Below the pieces are notes generated by a model that saw nothing but the letters and a program-made list of their open reading frames with translations, ran no database searches and was not told where the DNA came from. The position numbers and the translations under genes were made by a program. Of a DNA stretch of 64,000 nt, positions 8,299-17,381 are shown piece by piece. Within the stretch, counting starts at the first letter, position 1. The number at the start of each line of letters is the position of its first letter. Origin of the DNA: Aneurinibacillus sp. Ricciae_BoGa-3 (GTDB lineage: Bacteria; Bacillota; Bacilli; Aneurinibacillales; Aneurinibacillaceae); NCBI RefSeq assembly GCF_028421645.1, contig NZ_CP116887.1:479001-543000 (forward strand). The letters run 5' to 3'.

Positions 8299-8390
8299 TC
8301 TCACTGGGGGGGCCTCATGGCTGAGATGGAACATTTCGTTCCAGACCCTTTGAACCTGAACTGGATTATACCAGCGGAGGGAAGTAGAGA
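8299..8390 (+). promoter_or_regulatory. TPP riboswitch (THI element)
   Basis: The conserved core CATGGCTGAGAT and ACCCTTTGAACCTGAACTGG is present in order, with a variable GGAAC/GTTCC hairpin between them, and closing strands TCTCACT 8299-8305 and AGTAGAGA 8383-8390. This is the thiamine pyrophosphate aptamer. The gene content downstream agrees with it. Confidence 0.97.
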
Positions 8391-8430
8391 GAGCGATTCG
8401 TGTCATTCTTAATTTCTATGACAGATGACC

Positions 8431-8475
8431 AGCCCACTCATTTCTCCGGATGTGAGTGGGCTTTATTTGTTTTTT
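8431..8475 (+). terminator. Expression-platform terminator of the TPP riboswitch
   Basis: AGCCCACTCA 8431-8440 pairs with TGAGTGGGCT 8453-8462, followed by TTATTTGTTTTTT. It ends 15 bases before the first start codon, as expected for transcription attenuation when TPP is bound. Confidence 0.9.
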
Positions 8476-8490
8476 ACAGGGAGTGGGCCT

Positions 8491-9789
8491 ATGGATATCC
8501 AATCTAACGAGCTGCTTGCAAAGATCGCAAGCAACGTAGAAGCCAGAAAAGACGAACTGATTGCGCTGGTGGCAAAACTCATTGGGTTTCCTAGCGTGAG
8601 CCCGCCTGCGCGCAATACAAATGAGATCCAGAAATTTATTGAAGAGTTTCTGGGTGATCTGGGTTTTAAGACAGATAAGTGGGATGTGTACCCCGGGGAT
8701 CCGAATATTGTGGGCGTTCTTCCTGGTAAATCTTCAGAAAACTACAAGAGCCTCATTCTAAACGGGCATGTGGATGTCGCGGAAGTAGGGGATGACAAGG
8801 AGTGGACAGCCCCGCCTTTTGCGGCAAATGTAGTGGAGCCCTATCTTTATGGGCGGGGGGCTGCTGATATGAAAGGCGGAATAGCTGCAGCACTTATGGC
8901 AGTCAAGATTTTAAAGGAACTAGGTGTCACCCTTCAGGGCGATCTACAATTCCAGTCGGTTATCGGCGAAGAAGCTGGCGAAGCAGGTACACTGTCCTGC
9001 ACCGAGCGGGGTTATACAGCGGATTTTGCTGTCGTCGTTGATACAAGTGATTTACATATACAGGGGCAGGGCGGCGTCATTACTGGCTGGATTGTTATCC
9101 AGAGCAAGGAAACCTTCCACGATGGAATCCGCAGCAAGATGATCCATGCCGGCGGCGGTGTCAAAGGAGCAAGCGCCATCGAGAAAATGACGAAAATCAT
9201 CGGAGGGCTTCAGGAATTGGAGCGTCACTGGGCGGTCACAAAAAACTATCCGGGCTTTGCACCAGGCAGCAATACGATTAATCCGGCGGTGATTGAAGGC
9301 GGAAGGCATGCTGCTTTTATTGCGGACCGCTGTGCGCTATGGGTTACCGTTCATTTCTACCCGAATGAAGACTATGAAGACGTCATTAAAGAAATTGAGG
9401 AGCACATTGGTTGTGTTGCGGCAGCTGATCCATGGCTCCGGGAGAACCCGCCTGAATTTATTTGGGGCGGCAGATCCATGATTGTCGACCGTGGCGAGAT
9501 TTTTCCTTCCTTACAAATTGATCCCGGGCACCCGGGCATCCGTTGTTTAGCTGATTCCTATGAAAAGCTATTAACACAGAAGCCGGAAGTTGGCATGTCG
9601 CCGACCGTTACCGATGCTGGATGGTTAGGGCGGGCCGGCATTCCGACAGCCATCTTCGGTCCCGGCAAACTTGAAGATGCCCATGCAGTAGATGAGAAGG
9701 TAGAAATCCGTCAGTTGTTGGACTTCACGAAAGTGCTGGCGTTGTTTATTGCCCGATGGTGCAATACGGAGAAGGAGGAGCAAGAATGA
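8491..9789 (+). CDS. ylmB: M20 metallohydrolase, YlmB-like formylaminopyrimidine deformylase
   Basis: A 432-residue zinc-dependent amidohydrolase of the M20 ArgE/DapE family. Metal-binding signatures are NGHVDVAEVGD, GRGAADMKGG and IGEEAGEAGT. In the thiamine salvage pathway the YlmB type removes the formyl group from N-formyl-4-amino-5-aminomethyl-2-methylpyrimidine; its position as first gene after a TPP riboswitch and directly before tenA supports that role. The true start is ATG 8491: longer versions starting near 8425 would begin inside the terminator hairpin. Its stop overlaps the tenA start (ATGA). Confidence 0.9.
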   Translation: MDIQSNELLAKIASNVEARKDELIALVAKLIGFPSVSPPARNTNEIQKFIEEFLGDLGFKTDKWDVYPGDPNIVGVLPGKSSENYKSLILNGHVDVAEVGDDKEWTAPPFAANVVEPYLYGRGAADMKGGIAAALMAVKILKELGVTLQGDLQFQSVIGEEAGEAGTLSCTERGYTADFAVVVDTSDLHIQGQGGVITGWIVIQSKETFHDGIRSKMIHAGGGVKGASAIEKMTKIIGGLQELERHWAVTKNYPGFAPGSNTINPAVIEGGRHAAFIADRCALWVTVHFYPNEDYEDVIKEIEEHIGCVAAADPWLRENPPEFIWGGRSMIVDRGEIFPSLQIDPGHPGIRCLADSYEKLLTQKPEVGMSPTVTDAGWLGRAGIPTAIFGPGKLEDAHAVDEKVEIRQLLDFTKVLALFIARWCNTEKEEQE

Positions 9790-10457
9790 AATTTACACAG
9801 GTCCTCTATGAACGTGTAAGTGACATTTGGAAACAGACCCATCAGCATCCTTTTGTTACAGGTATGGGAGATGGTACGCTTCCTGTTGAATCGTTTATCC
9901 GATACATGAAACAGGATTACGTTTTTTTAATCGATTATGCTAAGCTTTTTGCGTTAGGTTCTATAAAAGCAGGTGAGGTAGAGACGATGGCGGCCTTTTC
10001 CAGGCTGCTCCATGAAACGCTCACCGGTGAAATGGATCTGCATCGCCAGTATGCCGCCAGATTTGGCATTACGAGCGAACAGCTGGAACAAACAAAACCA
10101 ACACCGATAAACCTGGCTTACACGCGCTATATGCTATCTGTAGCGTACAACGGATCGCTGGCAGAACTTGTATCAGCTCTCCTGCCCTGCATGTGGAGTT
10201 ATTGGGAGATTGGCAAGATGCTGGCTGCAGATTATCCAGATTCCACTAGGCATGCCTTATATGGTGATTGGGTCCGCATGTATGCTTCCGAAGAATTTGG
10301 AACGCTTTCGTCCTGGCTGATTGATTTACTAGACAGGCTGGCAGAAGGCAAACCGCAGCGTGAGCTTCAGTTGCTTGAAGAGCACTTTCTGACGACTTCA
10401 CGCTTTGAATATATGTTTTGGGATATGGTGTACGATGGTAGCGACTGGCCAATTTAA
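9786..10457 (+). CDS. tenA: Aminopyrimidine aminohydrolase TenA (thiaminase II)
   Basis: A 223-residue all-helical TenA protein. It converts 4-amino-5-aminomethyl-2-methylpyrimidine to HMP for salvage of degraded thiamine. The catalytic Cys is seen in ALLPCMWSYWEIG, with conserved acidic residues in the helices around it and the C-terminal Glu in SRFEYMFWDM. The ATG at 9786 follows AAGGAGGAGCAAGA and overlaps the ylmB-like stop. It forms a functional pair with the upstream deformylase: deformylation then deamination. Confidence 0.96.
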   Translation: MKFTQVLYERVSDIWKQTHQHPFVTGMGDGTLPVESFIRYMKQDYVFLIDYAKLFALGSIKAGEVETMAAFSRLLHETLTGEMDLHRQYAARFGITSEQLEQTKPTPINLAYTRYMLSVAYNGSLAELVSALLPCMWSYWEIGKMLAADYPDSTRHALYGDWVRMYASEEFGTLSSWLIDLLDRLAEGKPQRELQLLEEHFLTTSRFEYMFWDMVYDGSDWPI

Positions 10458-11217
10458 TTCACCGATGCTCTCGCTGCAAGGTTTGTCGTATGCTTTTTCG
10501 GATGTGGGAAGCGCAAAGCCGATTTTTTCAGATCTATCAATAGATGTGCAGGAAGGTGAGTTTGTATCCGTTATAGGCGCCAGCGGTTCAGGCAAAAGTA
10601 CGCTTTTTAAGTTAATAGCAGGGCTAATAGAGCCTGATCAGGGTGAAATCTGGCTGGGCGGCGTGCGGGCCGACAGCAGGCTTGGCAAAGTGGGTTATAT
10701 GCCGCAGAAGGATTTGCTGCTGCCATGGAAAACAGTCATGGATAATGTGCTGCTCCCCTTAGCTCTCACAAAACAAGATAAGCGGGAGAAGACCCAGGAG
10801 ATACGGGAGTGGTTAGCGCGTTTTGGCCTGGCTGAATACGAGCAAGCCTACCCTCACCAGCTATCGGGGGGCATGAGGCAGCGGGCAGCTTTTTTAAGAA
10901 CCGTTGTGACCGGCAGGGACCTCTTATTGTTGGATGAGCCGTTTGGCGCTTTGGATGCTTTAACCAAACGCAAAATGCACAGCTGGCTCTTAGAACTGTG
11001 GGGAGATTTGCAAAAAACGGTTGTTTTTATTACGCATGATTTGGAGGAAGCCCTTCTGTTAAGTGACCGGATCTACCTGCTCTCTGGTTCCGGTGGTTCA
11101 GGTGTACGCGAAAGCAAGGTGAGCCTGCCAAGGCCCAGGAGTTCCGCGTTCATCTATAAACCGGAATTTATTGAGATGAGAAAAGAATTGGAGCGGCTGA
11201 TTGACGATGAAAGTTAA
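10435..11217 (+). CDS. thiZ: Thiamine-precursor ABC transporter ATPase (ThiZ)
   Basis: A 260-residue ABC ATPase. Walker A is GASGSGKST, the Q-loop is MPQKDLLLPW, the signature is LSGGMRQR, Walker B is LLLLDEPFGALDA and the switch His is in ITHDLEEAL. It resembles nitrate/taurine-type import ATPases, which drive uptake of aminopyrimidine precursors when linked to ThiX and ThiY. The start overlaps the last 23 bases of tenA; the ribosome binding site is only GGTG, so translational coupling is likely, and an ATG at 10465 is a less supported alternative. Confidence 0.9.
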   Translation: MVATGQFNSPMLSLQGLSYAFSDVGSAKPIFSDLSIDVQEGEFVSVIGASGSGKSTLFKLIAGLIEPDQGEIWLGGVRADSRLGKVGYMPQKDLLLPWKTVMDNVLLPLALTKQDKREKTQEIREWLARFGLAEYEQAYPHQLSGGMRQRAAFLRTVVTGRDLLLLDEPFGALDALTKRKMHSWLLELWGDLQKTVVFITHDLEEALLLSDRIYLLSGSGGSGVRESKVSLPRPRSSAFIYKPEFIEMRKELERLIDDES

Positions 11218-11974
11218 CTGGAAGAAGTGGATGGAAGACTACGGCCTTTTTCTGCTTGCTGTGCTGGTCCTTATTAGCGGGTGGGAATGGGTGGTTCGCA
11301 GAGGATCGATTCCACCCTTTATTCTTCCCGCCCCATCCGCTATCTGGCAATCCCTGCTGGATAACAGGGATCTGCTTCTGCAGCAGCATCTGCCTGCTAC
11401 GCTCAAGGAAGTTGTCATTGGGTTTGCTCTATCGGTTATAGGGGGTGTGCTTCTTGGAGCAGGCATGCATTTCTTCCGGGTATTAGAGAAGATCCTTTAT
11501 CCATTTATCGTTATTTCACAGACCGTACCGCTCATCGCCATCTCCCCGATTTTTATTATGTGGTTTGGCTACTCGATCTGGAGTAAGATAGCCGTTACAA
11601 TATTGACCGCTTTTTTCCCGGTCGTCGTGAGTACATATGACGGCCTCAGATCGGGTGGGGAGGAATATCGTGAGCTGCTTCTGACCATGGGCGCAAACCG
11701 GTGGGATATTTTCAAGCAGTTACAAATTCCAATGGCTATGCCGGCGTTTCTCTCCGGGCTTAAAATGTCTGTCGTGTATTGCGTAGTGGGCGCAACGATT
11801 GGAGAATGGCTTGGAGCAAGCGAAGGGCTGGGGTACTTCAGCCGCCGAATGTCAGGCAACATGCAGGCGGATGCGGTATTTGCGGCTGTGTTTCTGCTTT
11901 CGCTATTGGGCATTGTGCTGTTTTTATTCATTGCTGTATTAGAGAAGCTGTTGCTGAAAAAGAATTTTCAATGA
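11207..11974 (+). CDS. thiX: Thiamine-precursor ABC transporter permease (ThiX)
   Basis: A 255-residue inner-membrane permease of the BPD transport family with about six helices. The cytoplasmic coupling loop EEYRELLLTMGANRWDIFKQ contains the E-A-A-type pattern with conserved Gly. It overlaps the ATPase stop by 11 bases (ATG inside ATGAAAGTTAA), typical of coupled subunits. An upstream TTG at 11201 would add two residues. With ThiZ and ThiY it should import formylaminopyrimidine-type precursors. Confidence 0.9.
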   Translation: MKVNWKKWMEDYGLFLLAVLVLISGWEWVVRRGSIPPFILPAPSAIWQSLLDNRDLLLQQHLPATLKEVVIGFALSVIGGVLLGAGMHFFRVLEKILYPFIVISQTVPLIAISPIFIMWFGYSIWSKIAVTILTAFFPVVVSTYDGLRSGGEEYRELLLTMGANRWDIFKQLQIPMAMPAFLSGLKMSVVYCVVGATIGEWLGASEGLGYFSRRMSGNMQADAVFAAVFLLSLLGIVLFLFIAVLEKLLLKKNFQ

Positions 11975-12012
11975 GGAAGCACCTTCTACGGTGTAAAAAA
12001 GGAGAATGAGAG

Positions 12013-13032
12013 ATGAAAAAAGGAATTATTGCGCTTTTATGTCTATCGCTATTTTTGCTGGGAGGATGCAGTTCCGGAAGTGCTGGAAACCAGGCTTCTC
12101 CCGATAAAACTTCTGGTTCGACTCAGCCAAACGGGCTGCAAAAGGTTAGTCTGATGCTAGATTGGTATCCAAACGCTGTGCATTCTTTTCTCTATGCTGC
12201 ACAGGCTAACGGTTATTTTAAAGAGCAAGGTCTGGATGTAGATATTAAAATGCCGGCGGATACAAATGATCCGTTGAAGCTGGTTGCGGCAGGCCAGATA
12301 GACATGGCGCTTAGCTATGAACCGGAAGTATTGGTTGCGCGCGGAGAAAACATTCCGGTCCAATCGTTCGCCGCGGTTGTTCGCCATCCGCTAAACTATC
12401 TAATGGTTCCTGCCAATGGCCCAATCAAATCGCCTAAAGACCTTGCGGGAAAAACAGTTGGCTATCCTTCTATTCCGCTGGATGAGGCGATTGTGGATAC
12501 AATGGTGAAGTCTGCCGGGGGAAATCCCACTCAGGTAAAAATGCAGGATGTAGGGTTCAACCTCATTCCAACGATGGCCACCAATAAAGCCGATGCACTT
12601 ATTGGCGGATACATTAACCACGAGAAGCTGTTGCTTGACAAACAGGGCCACCCTATGCGCGTATTCAAGCCGACAGACTATGGTGTTCCTGACTATTATG
12701 AGCTCGTGCTGGTCGGCAATCAAAAAGAACTAAAAGAAAAACCGGATGTGTTTAAGAAATTTATGACCGCCGTTGCCAAAGGGCAGAAGTATGTACAGGA
12801 TCATCCGGATAAAGGTTTATCCATTCTTCTGCAGCACGAAGATAAATCTTCCCCGCTGGATAAAGAAGTGGAAACAAAAAGCCTGCAAATTCTCCTGCCG
12901 CTTATGGATGCCAAAGGCAAACCGTTTGGCTATCAGGACGCAAACTCCTGGGACAAAGTGGCCAAGTGGTTATACGACAACAAAGTGGTAAAAACGCCTG
13001 TCAAAGCTAGTGACGCGTTTGTAAATTTTTAA
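12013..13032 (+). CDS. thiY: Thiamine-precursor substrate-binding lipoprotein (ThiY)
   Basis: A 339-residue NMT1/THI5-like periplasmic-type binding protein anchored as a lipoprotein: signal peptide residues 1-18 and lipobox L-G-G-C with the modified Cys at residue 19. The mature N terminus has VSLMLDWYPNAVHSFLYAA, the motif shared with pyrimidine-precursor binding proteins and THI5 enzymes. It captures formylaminopyrimidine outside the cell for ThiXZ. It has its own AAGGAG site 38 bases after thiX, in keeping with the higher expression often needed for binding proteins. Confidence 0.93.
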   Translation: MKKGIIALLCLSLFLLGGCSSGSAGNQASPDKTSGSTQPNGLQKVSLMLDWYPNAVHSFLYAAQANGYFKEQGLDVDIKMPADTNDPLKLVAAGQIDMALSYEPEVLVARGENIPVQSFAAVVRHPLNYLMVPANGPIKSPKDLAGKTVGYPSIPLDEAIVDTMVKSAGGNPTQVKMQDVGFNLIPTMATNKADALIGGYINHEKLLLDKQGHPMRVFKPTDYGVPDYYELVLVGNQKELKEKPDVFKKFMTAVAKGQKYVQDHPDKGLSILLQHEDKSSPLDKEVETKSLQILLPLMDAKGKPFGYQDANSWDKVAKWLYDNKVVKTPVKASDAFVNF

Positions 13033-13052
13033 GCAAAACGGAGGAATAGAGG

Positions 13053-13850
13053 ATGAGAACAATTGATAGAGTTCGCCAGCTGAACCCGCTGGTCCATAAT
13101 ATTACGAATGTGGTCGTCACGAATTTTACGGCTAACGGCCTGCTCGCTTTGGGAGCTTCACCTGTGATGGCTTATGCGCATGAGGAAGTTGCAGATATGG
13201 CCAAAATAGCGGGGGCTCTTGTGTTGAATATGGGAACACTGGATGAAAGTGTCGTACAATCGATTATTATCGCAGGCAAATCCGCGAATGAGAATGGTGT
13301 GCCGGTTGTTTTTGATCCGGTGGGAGCAGGGGCTACCCCCTACCGCACGGCATCTGCGCTCCGTATTTTAAAGGAAGTTAAGGTTAATGTGCTGCGGGGA
13401 AATGCAGCGGAAGTGGCGAATGTCATAGGCGTAGAGTGGAGCATTAAAGGTGTTGACGCCGGAGAAGGAGCGGGGGATGCTATTTCCCTCGCGCAAAAAG
13501 CAGCCCGCAAGCTGGGCTGCATCACCGTTATCACCGGAAAGATAGATGTCATCACCGATGGGGAAACGACTTATACCGTGAGCAACGGCCACCCCATTTT
13601 AACGAAAGTCACAGGTACCGGCTGCCTGCTGAGTTCCGTAATTGGCGCGTTCGCTGCAGCGGCTGAAGAGCCTTTGTATGCAGCAGCCGAAGCAGTTGCC
13701 TACTATGGCGTAGCGGCTGAACTCGCCGCGGAACAAACTGCAGAACAGGGGCCCGGAAGTTTTCAAATTGAATTTCTAAACCAGCTGGCCAAAGTTTCAA
13801 GCGACATATTGGAACGGCGAGAAAGGATTGAACAGGAAAGTGAGCGTTAA
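13053..13850 (+). CDS. thiM: Hydroxyethylthiazole kinase ThiM
   Basis: A 265-residue ribokinase-fold enzyme that phosphorylates 4-methyl-5-(2-hydroxyethyl)thiazole, salvaging the thiazole half of thiamine. Family motifs are [11 protein letters not shown] near the N terminus, [11 protein letters not shown], and the catalytic anion-hole segment VTGTGC with the active Cys. The ATG has ACGGAGGAATAGAGG ahead and lies 20 bases after thiY. The length is that of the family. Confidence 0.97.
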   Translation: MRTIDRVRQLNPLVHNITNVVVTNFTANGLLALGASPVMAYAHEEVADMAKIAGALVLNMGTLDESVVQSIIIAGKSANENGVPVVFDPVGAGATPYRTASALRILKEVKVNVLRGNAAEVANVIGVEWSIKGVDAGEGAGDAISLAQKAARKLGCITVITGKIDVITDGETTYTVSNGHPILTKVTGTGCLLSSVIGAFAAAAEEPLYAAAEAVAYYGVAAELAAEQTAEQGPGSFQIEFLNQLAKVSSDILERRERIEQESER

Positions 13851-14655
13851 TAAAGCACTTACGATAGCCGGCTCAGACAGTGGCGGCGGAGCCGGAATAC
13901 AGGCGGATTTAAAAACGTTCCAGGAGCTAGATGTATTTGGAATGTCTGCGCTGACGGCTGTCACCGCTCAAAATACGCTAGGCGTGCAGGGCGTGTACCC
14001 GCTGGAGATTGAAGCGGTGGCCCGGCAGATTGACTCCATTGGGGAAGACCTGGGAGCGGATGCTGTAAAAACGGGCATGCTGTTCAGCAGTGAAATCATT
14101 AGAACAATTGCGGATAAAATAAAGCAATACGGCTGGCGCAATCTGGTGGTGGACCCGGTAATGGTGGCCAAGGGCGGCGCCCCTTTGCTGCAGCAGGAGG
14201 CTGTGAAGGCCGTTATTGAGCACCTGCTTCCTCTGGCGATGGTGATCACCCCCAATATACCAGAAGCGGAAGTCCTTGCGGGGATGGCCATTCAAAACCT
14301 GGCAGACCGGGAGGAAGCAGCCAGCGTGATTAAACAGATGGGTGCACAGTATGTGGTAATCAAGGGCGGACATGATGAAGCAAGCGATAATCTGGCTGAC
14401 TTGCTCTACGATGGCACAGAATTTATTTATTTGGAGAGCAGGCGGATTCCCACCCGGCATACGCATGGCACGGGCTGCACATTCTCGGCAGCTATCGCGG
14501 CGGAGCTAGCGAAAGGGAATACGGTGACCGATGCGGTCCAAACGGCAAAAGATTTTATTCAAGCAGCCATTGAAGACAGCCTTGAGATAGGGGCCGGGCA
14601 CGGGCCCACAAACCACTGGGCATTCCAGCGGAGAAAGCGGGGAGAAACTATTTGA
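13840..14655 (+). CDS. thiD: HMP/HMP-phosphate kinase ThiD
   Basis: A 271-residue bifunctional kinase that phosphorylates HMP twice to give HMP-PP. Motifs are [44 protein letters not shown] and the catalytic HGTGCTFSA. The GTG at 13840 was chosen because the resulting N terminus [14 protein letters not shown] matches known family members; TTG at 13828 is an alternative. It overlaps the thiM stop by 11 bases, so coupling is likely. Confidence 0.96.
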   Translation: MSVNKALTIAGSDSGGGAGIQADLKTFQELDVFGMSALTAVTAQNTLGVQGVYPLEIEAVARQIDSIGEDLGADAVKTGMLFSSEIIRTIADKIKQYGWRNLVVDPVMVAKGGAPLLQQEAVKAVIEHLLPLAMVITPNIPEAEVLAGMAIQNLADREEAASVIKQMGAQYVVIKGGHDEASDNLADLLYDGTEFIYLESRRIPTRHTHGTGCTFSAAIAAELAKGNTVTDAVQTAKDFIQAAIEDSLEIGAGHGPTNHWAFQRRKRGETI

Positions 14656-15305
14656 CCAGAATAGACAGCGAAACGATTCGGCGTTATCTTAAAGTCTATT
14701 TTATCATGGGTAGTATAAACTGCCGCAAGAACCCGCTGGAAGTGCTGCAGGAAGCAATCGATGGGGGCATAACCTTATTTCAGTTTAGGGAAAAAGGAAA
14801 GGGTTCGCTGGTTGGAGAGGATAAGCTTCGATTGGCGAAACAGCTTCAAGAGATTTGCCGGAAGAATACCGTGCCATTCATTGTGAATGATGATATTGAT
14901 TTAGCCATTGAACTTGACGCGGACGGTGTGCATATTGGCCAGGAAGATGAACCTGCGGAAAACGTCCGAAAACGGATTGGAAGCCATAAAATAGTTGGCG
15001 TTTCGGCGCATACACTTGAGGAAGCCCAAAAAGCAATCGAGGATGGCGCAGATTACCTGGGATTGGGACCGATCTTTGCCACGCAGACCAAAGAAGATGT
15101 GAAAGCGGTACAGGGTACGCGCCTTATTAAGCTGTTGCGCCAAAATGGCATGAATATACCGATTGTCGGCATCGGAGGCATTAATCCAGACAATGCACAG
15201 GAAGTAATGACTGCTGGCGCCGACGGCGTATCGGTCATTACCGCCATTTCGCACGCTCCGTCTATTAAGGATGCGGCTGCGCGTTTGGTGATAGAGGTTA
15301 GATAG
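14652..15305 (+). CDS. thiE: Thiamine-phosphate synthase ThiE
   Basis: A 217-residue TIM-barrel enzyme that condenses HMP-PP with thiazole phosphate to thiamine phosphate. Motifs are [46 protein letters not shown] and the phosphate loop GIGGINPDN. The start is TTG in a TTGA overlap with the thiD stop, with GGGGAGAA upstream. It completes the salvage route; thiC, thiG and other de novo genes are absent from this operon. Confidence 0.97.
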   Translation: MTRIDSETIRRYLKVYFIMGSINCRKNPLEVLQEAIDGGITLFQFREKGKGSLVGEDKLRLAKQLQEICRKNTVPFIVNDDIDLAIELDADGVHIGQEDEPAENVRKRIGSHKIVGVSAHTLEEAQKAIEDGADYLGLGPIFATQTKEDVKAVQGTRLIKLLRQNGMNIPIVGIGGINPDNAQEVMTAGADGVSVITAISHAPSIKDAAARLVIEVR

Positions 15306-15316
15306 CTGCTTCACAC

Positions 15317-15358
15317 AGATAGGCCGCTGGTTAATATACTGGAGGCCTATCTTTTTTT
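15317..15358 (+). terminator. Terminator of the thiamine operon
   Basis: AGATAGGCC 15317-15325 pairs with GGCCTATCT 15344-15352, followed by a T run. Confidence 0.85.
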
Positions 15359-15459
15359 ACGGCGGAAACTTTTTGTTTCAAGCTTGAAACATAGTGGACA
15401 TTCCGCCGGATCCCTTTGGCTGATAAAGTTAGACCATAAAGCCAAGGAGGGATGTCGAA

Positions 15460-16101
15460 ATGAAGCTAAGTGTAGTAGGTTCAGGCCGTATGGGACAGGG
15501 ACTTGTTAAAGTGCTGTCTCCTTTTATTAACGGGATTGTGTGGGGTTCCCGATCAGTGGAAAAGGTGAATAGCCTGATTCAGGAACTAAACTGTGAAGGA
15601 GTAGTCCCAGCAACCTATCAGGCTGCATTGAATGGCGATGTTATTATTCATTCTCTCTGGTATAAAGATTTGTTGCCATTTATCACGGAAAACAAAGAAA
15701 AACTCGCCGGCAAAATATTAGTGGATATTGTAAATCCTTTTACTGATGATTTTTCGGATTTTACGACAGAGTGGGGTACCTCAGCTGCAGAAGAAGTCCA
15801 GAAGCTGTTGCCCAATACAAGAGTGGTAGGCGCTTTTAAAAATACCTTTTTTAAAGTTCTTCAAACCCCGATTAATCATGGACTGCAAAGCGATGTGTAT
15901 GTAACATCAGATGACGAAGAAGCACGCAGGGAAGTGATGGGCTTACTCAAACCTGCCCCTTTTCGAATCCTTGATGGTGGCCTGCTCAAAAACAATCGGA
16001 CTATTGAACGGATGACCTTATTCGAGAGAGAAGTAGCGCAGCGTTACGGCCACTACCCTTATGTTTCATTCCGGATTTTTGGAAATGAGGAGACGATTTA
16101 A
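15460..16101 (+). CDS. NADPH-dependent F420 reductase-like Rossmann protein
   Basis: A 213-residue NAD(P)-binding protein. The N terminus KLSVVGSGRMGQGL is a dinucleotide-binding Gly-rich turn and WGSRS resembles the NADP phosphate-recognition site of F420-dependent oxidoreductase and pyrroline-carboxylate reductase relatives. VDIVNPFTDDF and GAFKNTF follow as in the DUF family of 'predicted dinucleotide-binding enzymes'. The substrate is unknown and Bacillales do not generally make F420. The ATG follows AAGGAGGG. It is a single gene, convergent with the LysR gene. Confidence 0.75.
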   Translation: MKLSVVGSGRMGQGLVKVLSPFINGIVWGSRSVEKVNSLIQELNCEGVVPATYQAALNGDVIIHSLWYKDLLPFITENKEKLAGKILVDIVNPFTDDFSDFTTEWGTSAAEEVQKLLPNTRVVGAFKNTFFKVLQTPINHGLQSDVYVTSDDEEARREVMGLLKPAPFRILDGGLLKNNRTIERMTLFEREVAQRYGHYPYVSFRIFGNEETI

Positions 16102-16134
16102 CTGATATGTGTATTTGAATAGATGAACGTTCCG

Positions 16135-16182
16135 AATCCAGCCTGGCGGATCCCCAAAAGATCTGCCAAGCTGGATTTATTT
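16135..16182. terminator. Bidirectional terminator
   Basis: AATCCAGC 16135-16142 pairs with GCTGGATT 16170-16177, with further pairing inside (GGCGGAT/ATCTGCC). It lies between convergent genes and reaches into the LysR stop. Confidence 0.75.
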
Positions 16183-17031
16183 TTGTTTAATATTCCTGGT
16201 AACCCATTCACCAGTAGAAGCGGTTTTTGTAATTAATGCGATGGAGCGGTGTGCGTCCTTATGTGAAAGAGGGAGTGCCTTTAATGCTGGATGCCCTAAA
16301 TGCTTGACTGAAATCTTAGGAAGTACGGCAAGACCCGCACCTGCAGCAACATAGCCGGGAATGAAATCGCCGAACTCAACTTCGGTGTCAAACATAGGTA
16401 TAAGATTGTGAATTTCAAACATATGTTGTAAGTTTTTTCTTATGCTGCAAGCTGCAGGATAGACCACCAGTGGTTGACTTGCGAGTTCATGTATTGACAC
16501 AGAAGTTTTATCAGAATACACGTGAGTTTTAGGCAAAATAACGTAAAAAGGTTCATGAAACAGATTATAAGCCCAGAATGATTTGTGAGTTGGAACATGT
16601 TCCATTACTGCAGCTTCTACTGTTCCGCTTTCAAGTAAATTGAGTAACTCGGAGGATGTATTCCTCACAACTAAACGGACCTCGATTCCCTTATCTTTTA
16701 GTGAAATAATGGTTTGCGGTAAATAATAGGCAGCCAAGCTAGGCAACGTCCCCAGTGAAATTGTTTTCTTCTCTTTAAATTTCAGCAACTCTTTCTCAAT
16801 TCGTTCTAATTCGTGTAACAATGGACGGATACGTGAATACAGTATCCGTCCAGCTTCTGTTACCTCAACACCTGAAGAGGAACGGTTAAATAACGATACA
16901 TTAAAATGCTCCTCCAGCTTTCTGATTTGTTTGCTAAGTGCGGTATGCGTCATATTTAGCTTATCGCTAGCTTTTGAAATACTTCCACTTTTAACCGTTT
17001 CAATAAAACTGAGCAAGTACTCTGTATTCAA
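16177..17031 (-). CDS. LysR-family transcriptional regulator
   Basis: A 284-residue LysR protein with the DNA-binding segment ISKASDKLNMTHTALSKQIR in the first 40 residues and an effector domain from about residue 88 (ISLGTLPSLAAYYLP). The start is TTG 17031 with GGGGTGAG upstream. It resembles the LysR gene at 32227 (shared LGTLPSLAAYYLP/IGALPSLANHYLP style), so the two are likely paralogues. It is divergent from mntH across 350 bases. The target is unknown. Confidence 0.88.
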   Translation of the reverse strand: MNTEYLLSFIETVKSGSISKASDKLNMTHTALSKQIRKLEEHFNVSLFNRSSSGVEVTEAGRILYSRIRPLLHELERIEKELLKFKEKKTISLGTLPSLAAYYLPQTIISLKDKGIEVRLVVRNTSSELLNLLESGTVEAAVMEHVPTHKSFWAYNLFHEPFYVILPKTHVYSDKTSVSIHELASQPLVVYPAACSIRKNLQHMFEIHNLIPMFDTEVEFGDFIPGYVAAGAGLAVLPKISVKHLGHPALKALPLSHKDAHRSIALITKTASTGEWVTRNIKQK

Positions 17032-17249
17032 TTAACTCACCCCGACAGCTTTTTCATAGCGCCTCGCTGGACCCCCAAGATAATTCGCGCGTTCTATTTC
17101 GATCACCCGCCATTCGTCAGGTGAAACGTATGAGTTGAATCTATCACACGCAGTGTTATTCTTACAACGTCTCGAATGGAAGAAAAACATCGGGAGGAAT
17201 AGTCGCCTTTACTTTCCCCTGCTTCCATAAAAAATTAAATGAGAAATTA
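17032..17249. other. Intergenic region between LysR and mntH
   Basis: I see no gene, hairpin terminator or riboswitch here. The mntH promoter and operator lie to its right. Confidence 0.5.
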
Positions 17250-17279
17250 TTGTGACAACAGGGGATATTGGCATATAAT
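17250..17279 (+). promoter_or_regulatory. Sigma-A promoter of mntH
   Basis: TTGTGA 17250-17255 and TATAAT 17274-17279 with an 18-base spacer. The predicted start of transcription falls at about 17286. Confidence 0.65.
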
Positions 17280-17290
17280 AAGGATATAAA

Positions 17291-17306
17291 GTTTCCCTAA
17301 GGAAAA
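17291..17306. promoter_or_regulatory. MntR-like operator
   Basis: GTTTCCCTAAGGAAAA read on the opposite strand is TTTTCCTTAGGGAAAC, which matches the Bacillus subtilis MntR box TTTGCCTTAAGGAAAC at 14 of 16 positions by my alignment. It lies just downstream of the promoter, where manganese-bound MntR would block transcription. Confidence 0.75.
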
Positions 17307-17381
17307 AAACATTCGCATGCACATACTTTGTTCGCCTGCGAAAAACATAGAAAATCCATTAACATAAAAGGAGTGATTTCA

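Noticed and set aside
17184-17200. AAAACATCGGGAGG near mntH as a further element copy
   Set aside because: Only the 5' closing arm matches; there is no partner arm or internal stem nearby.
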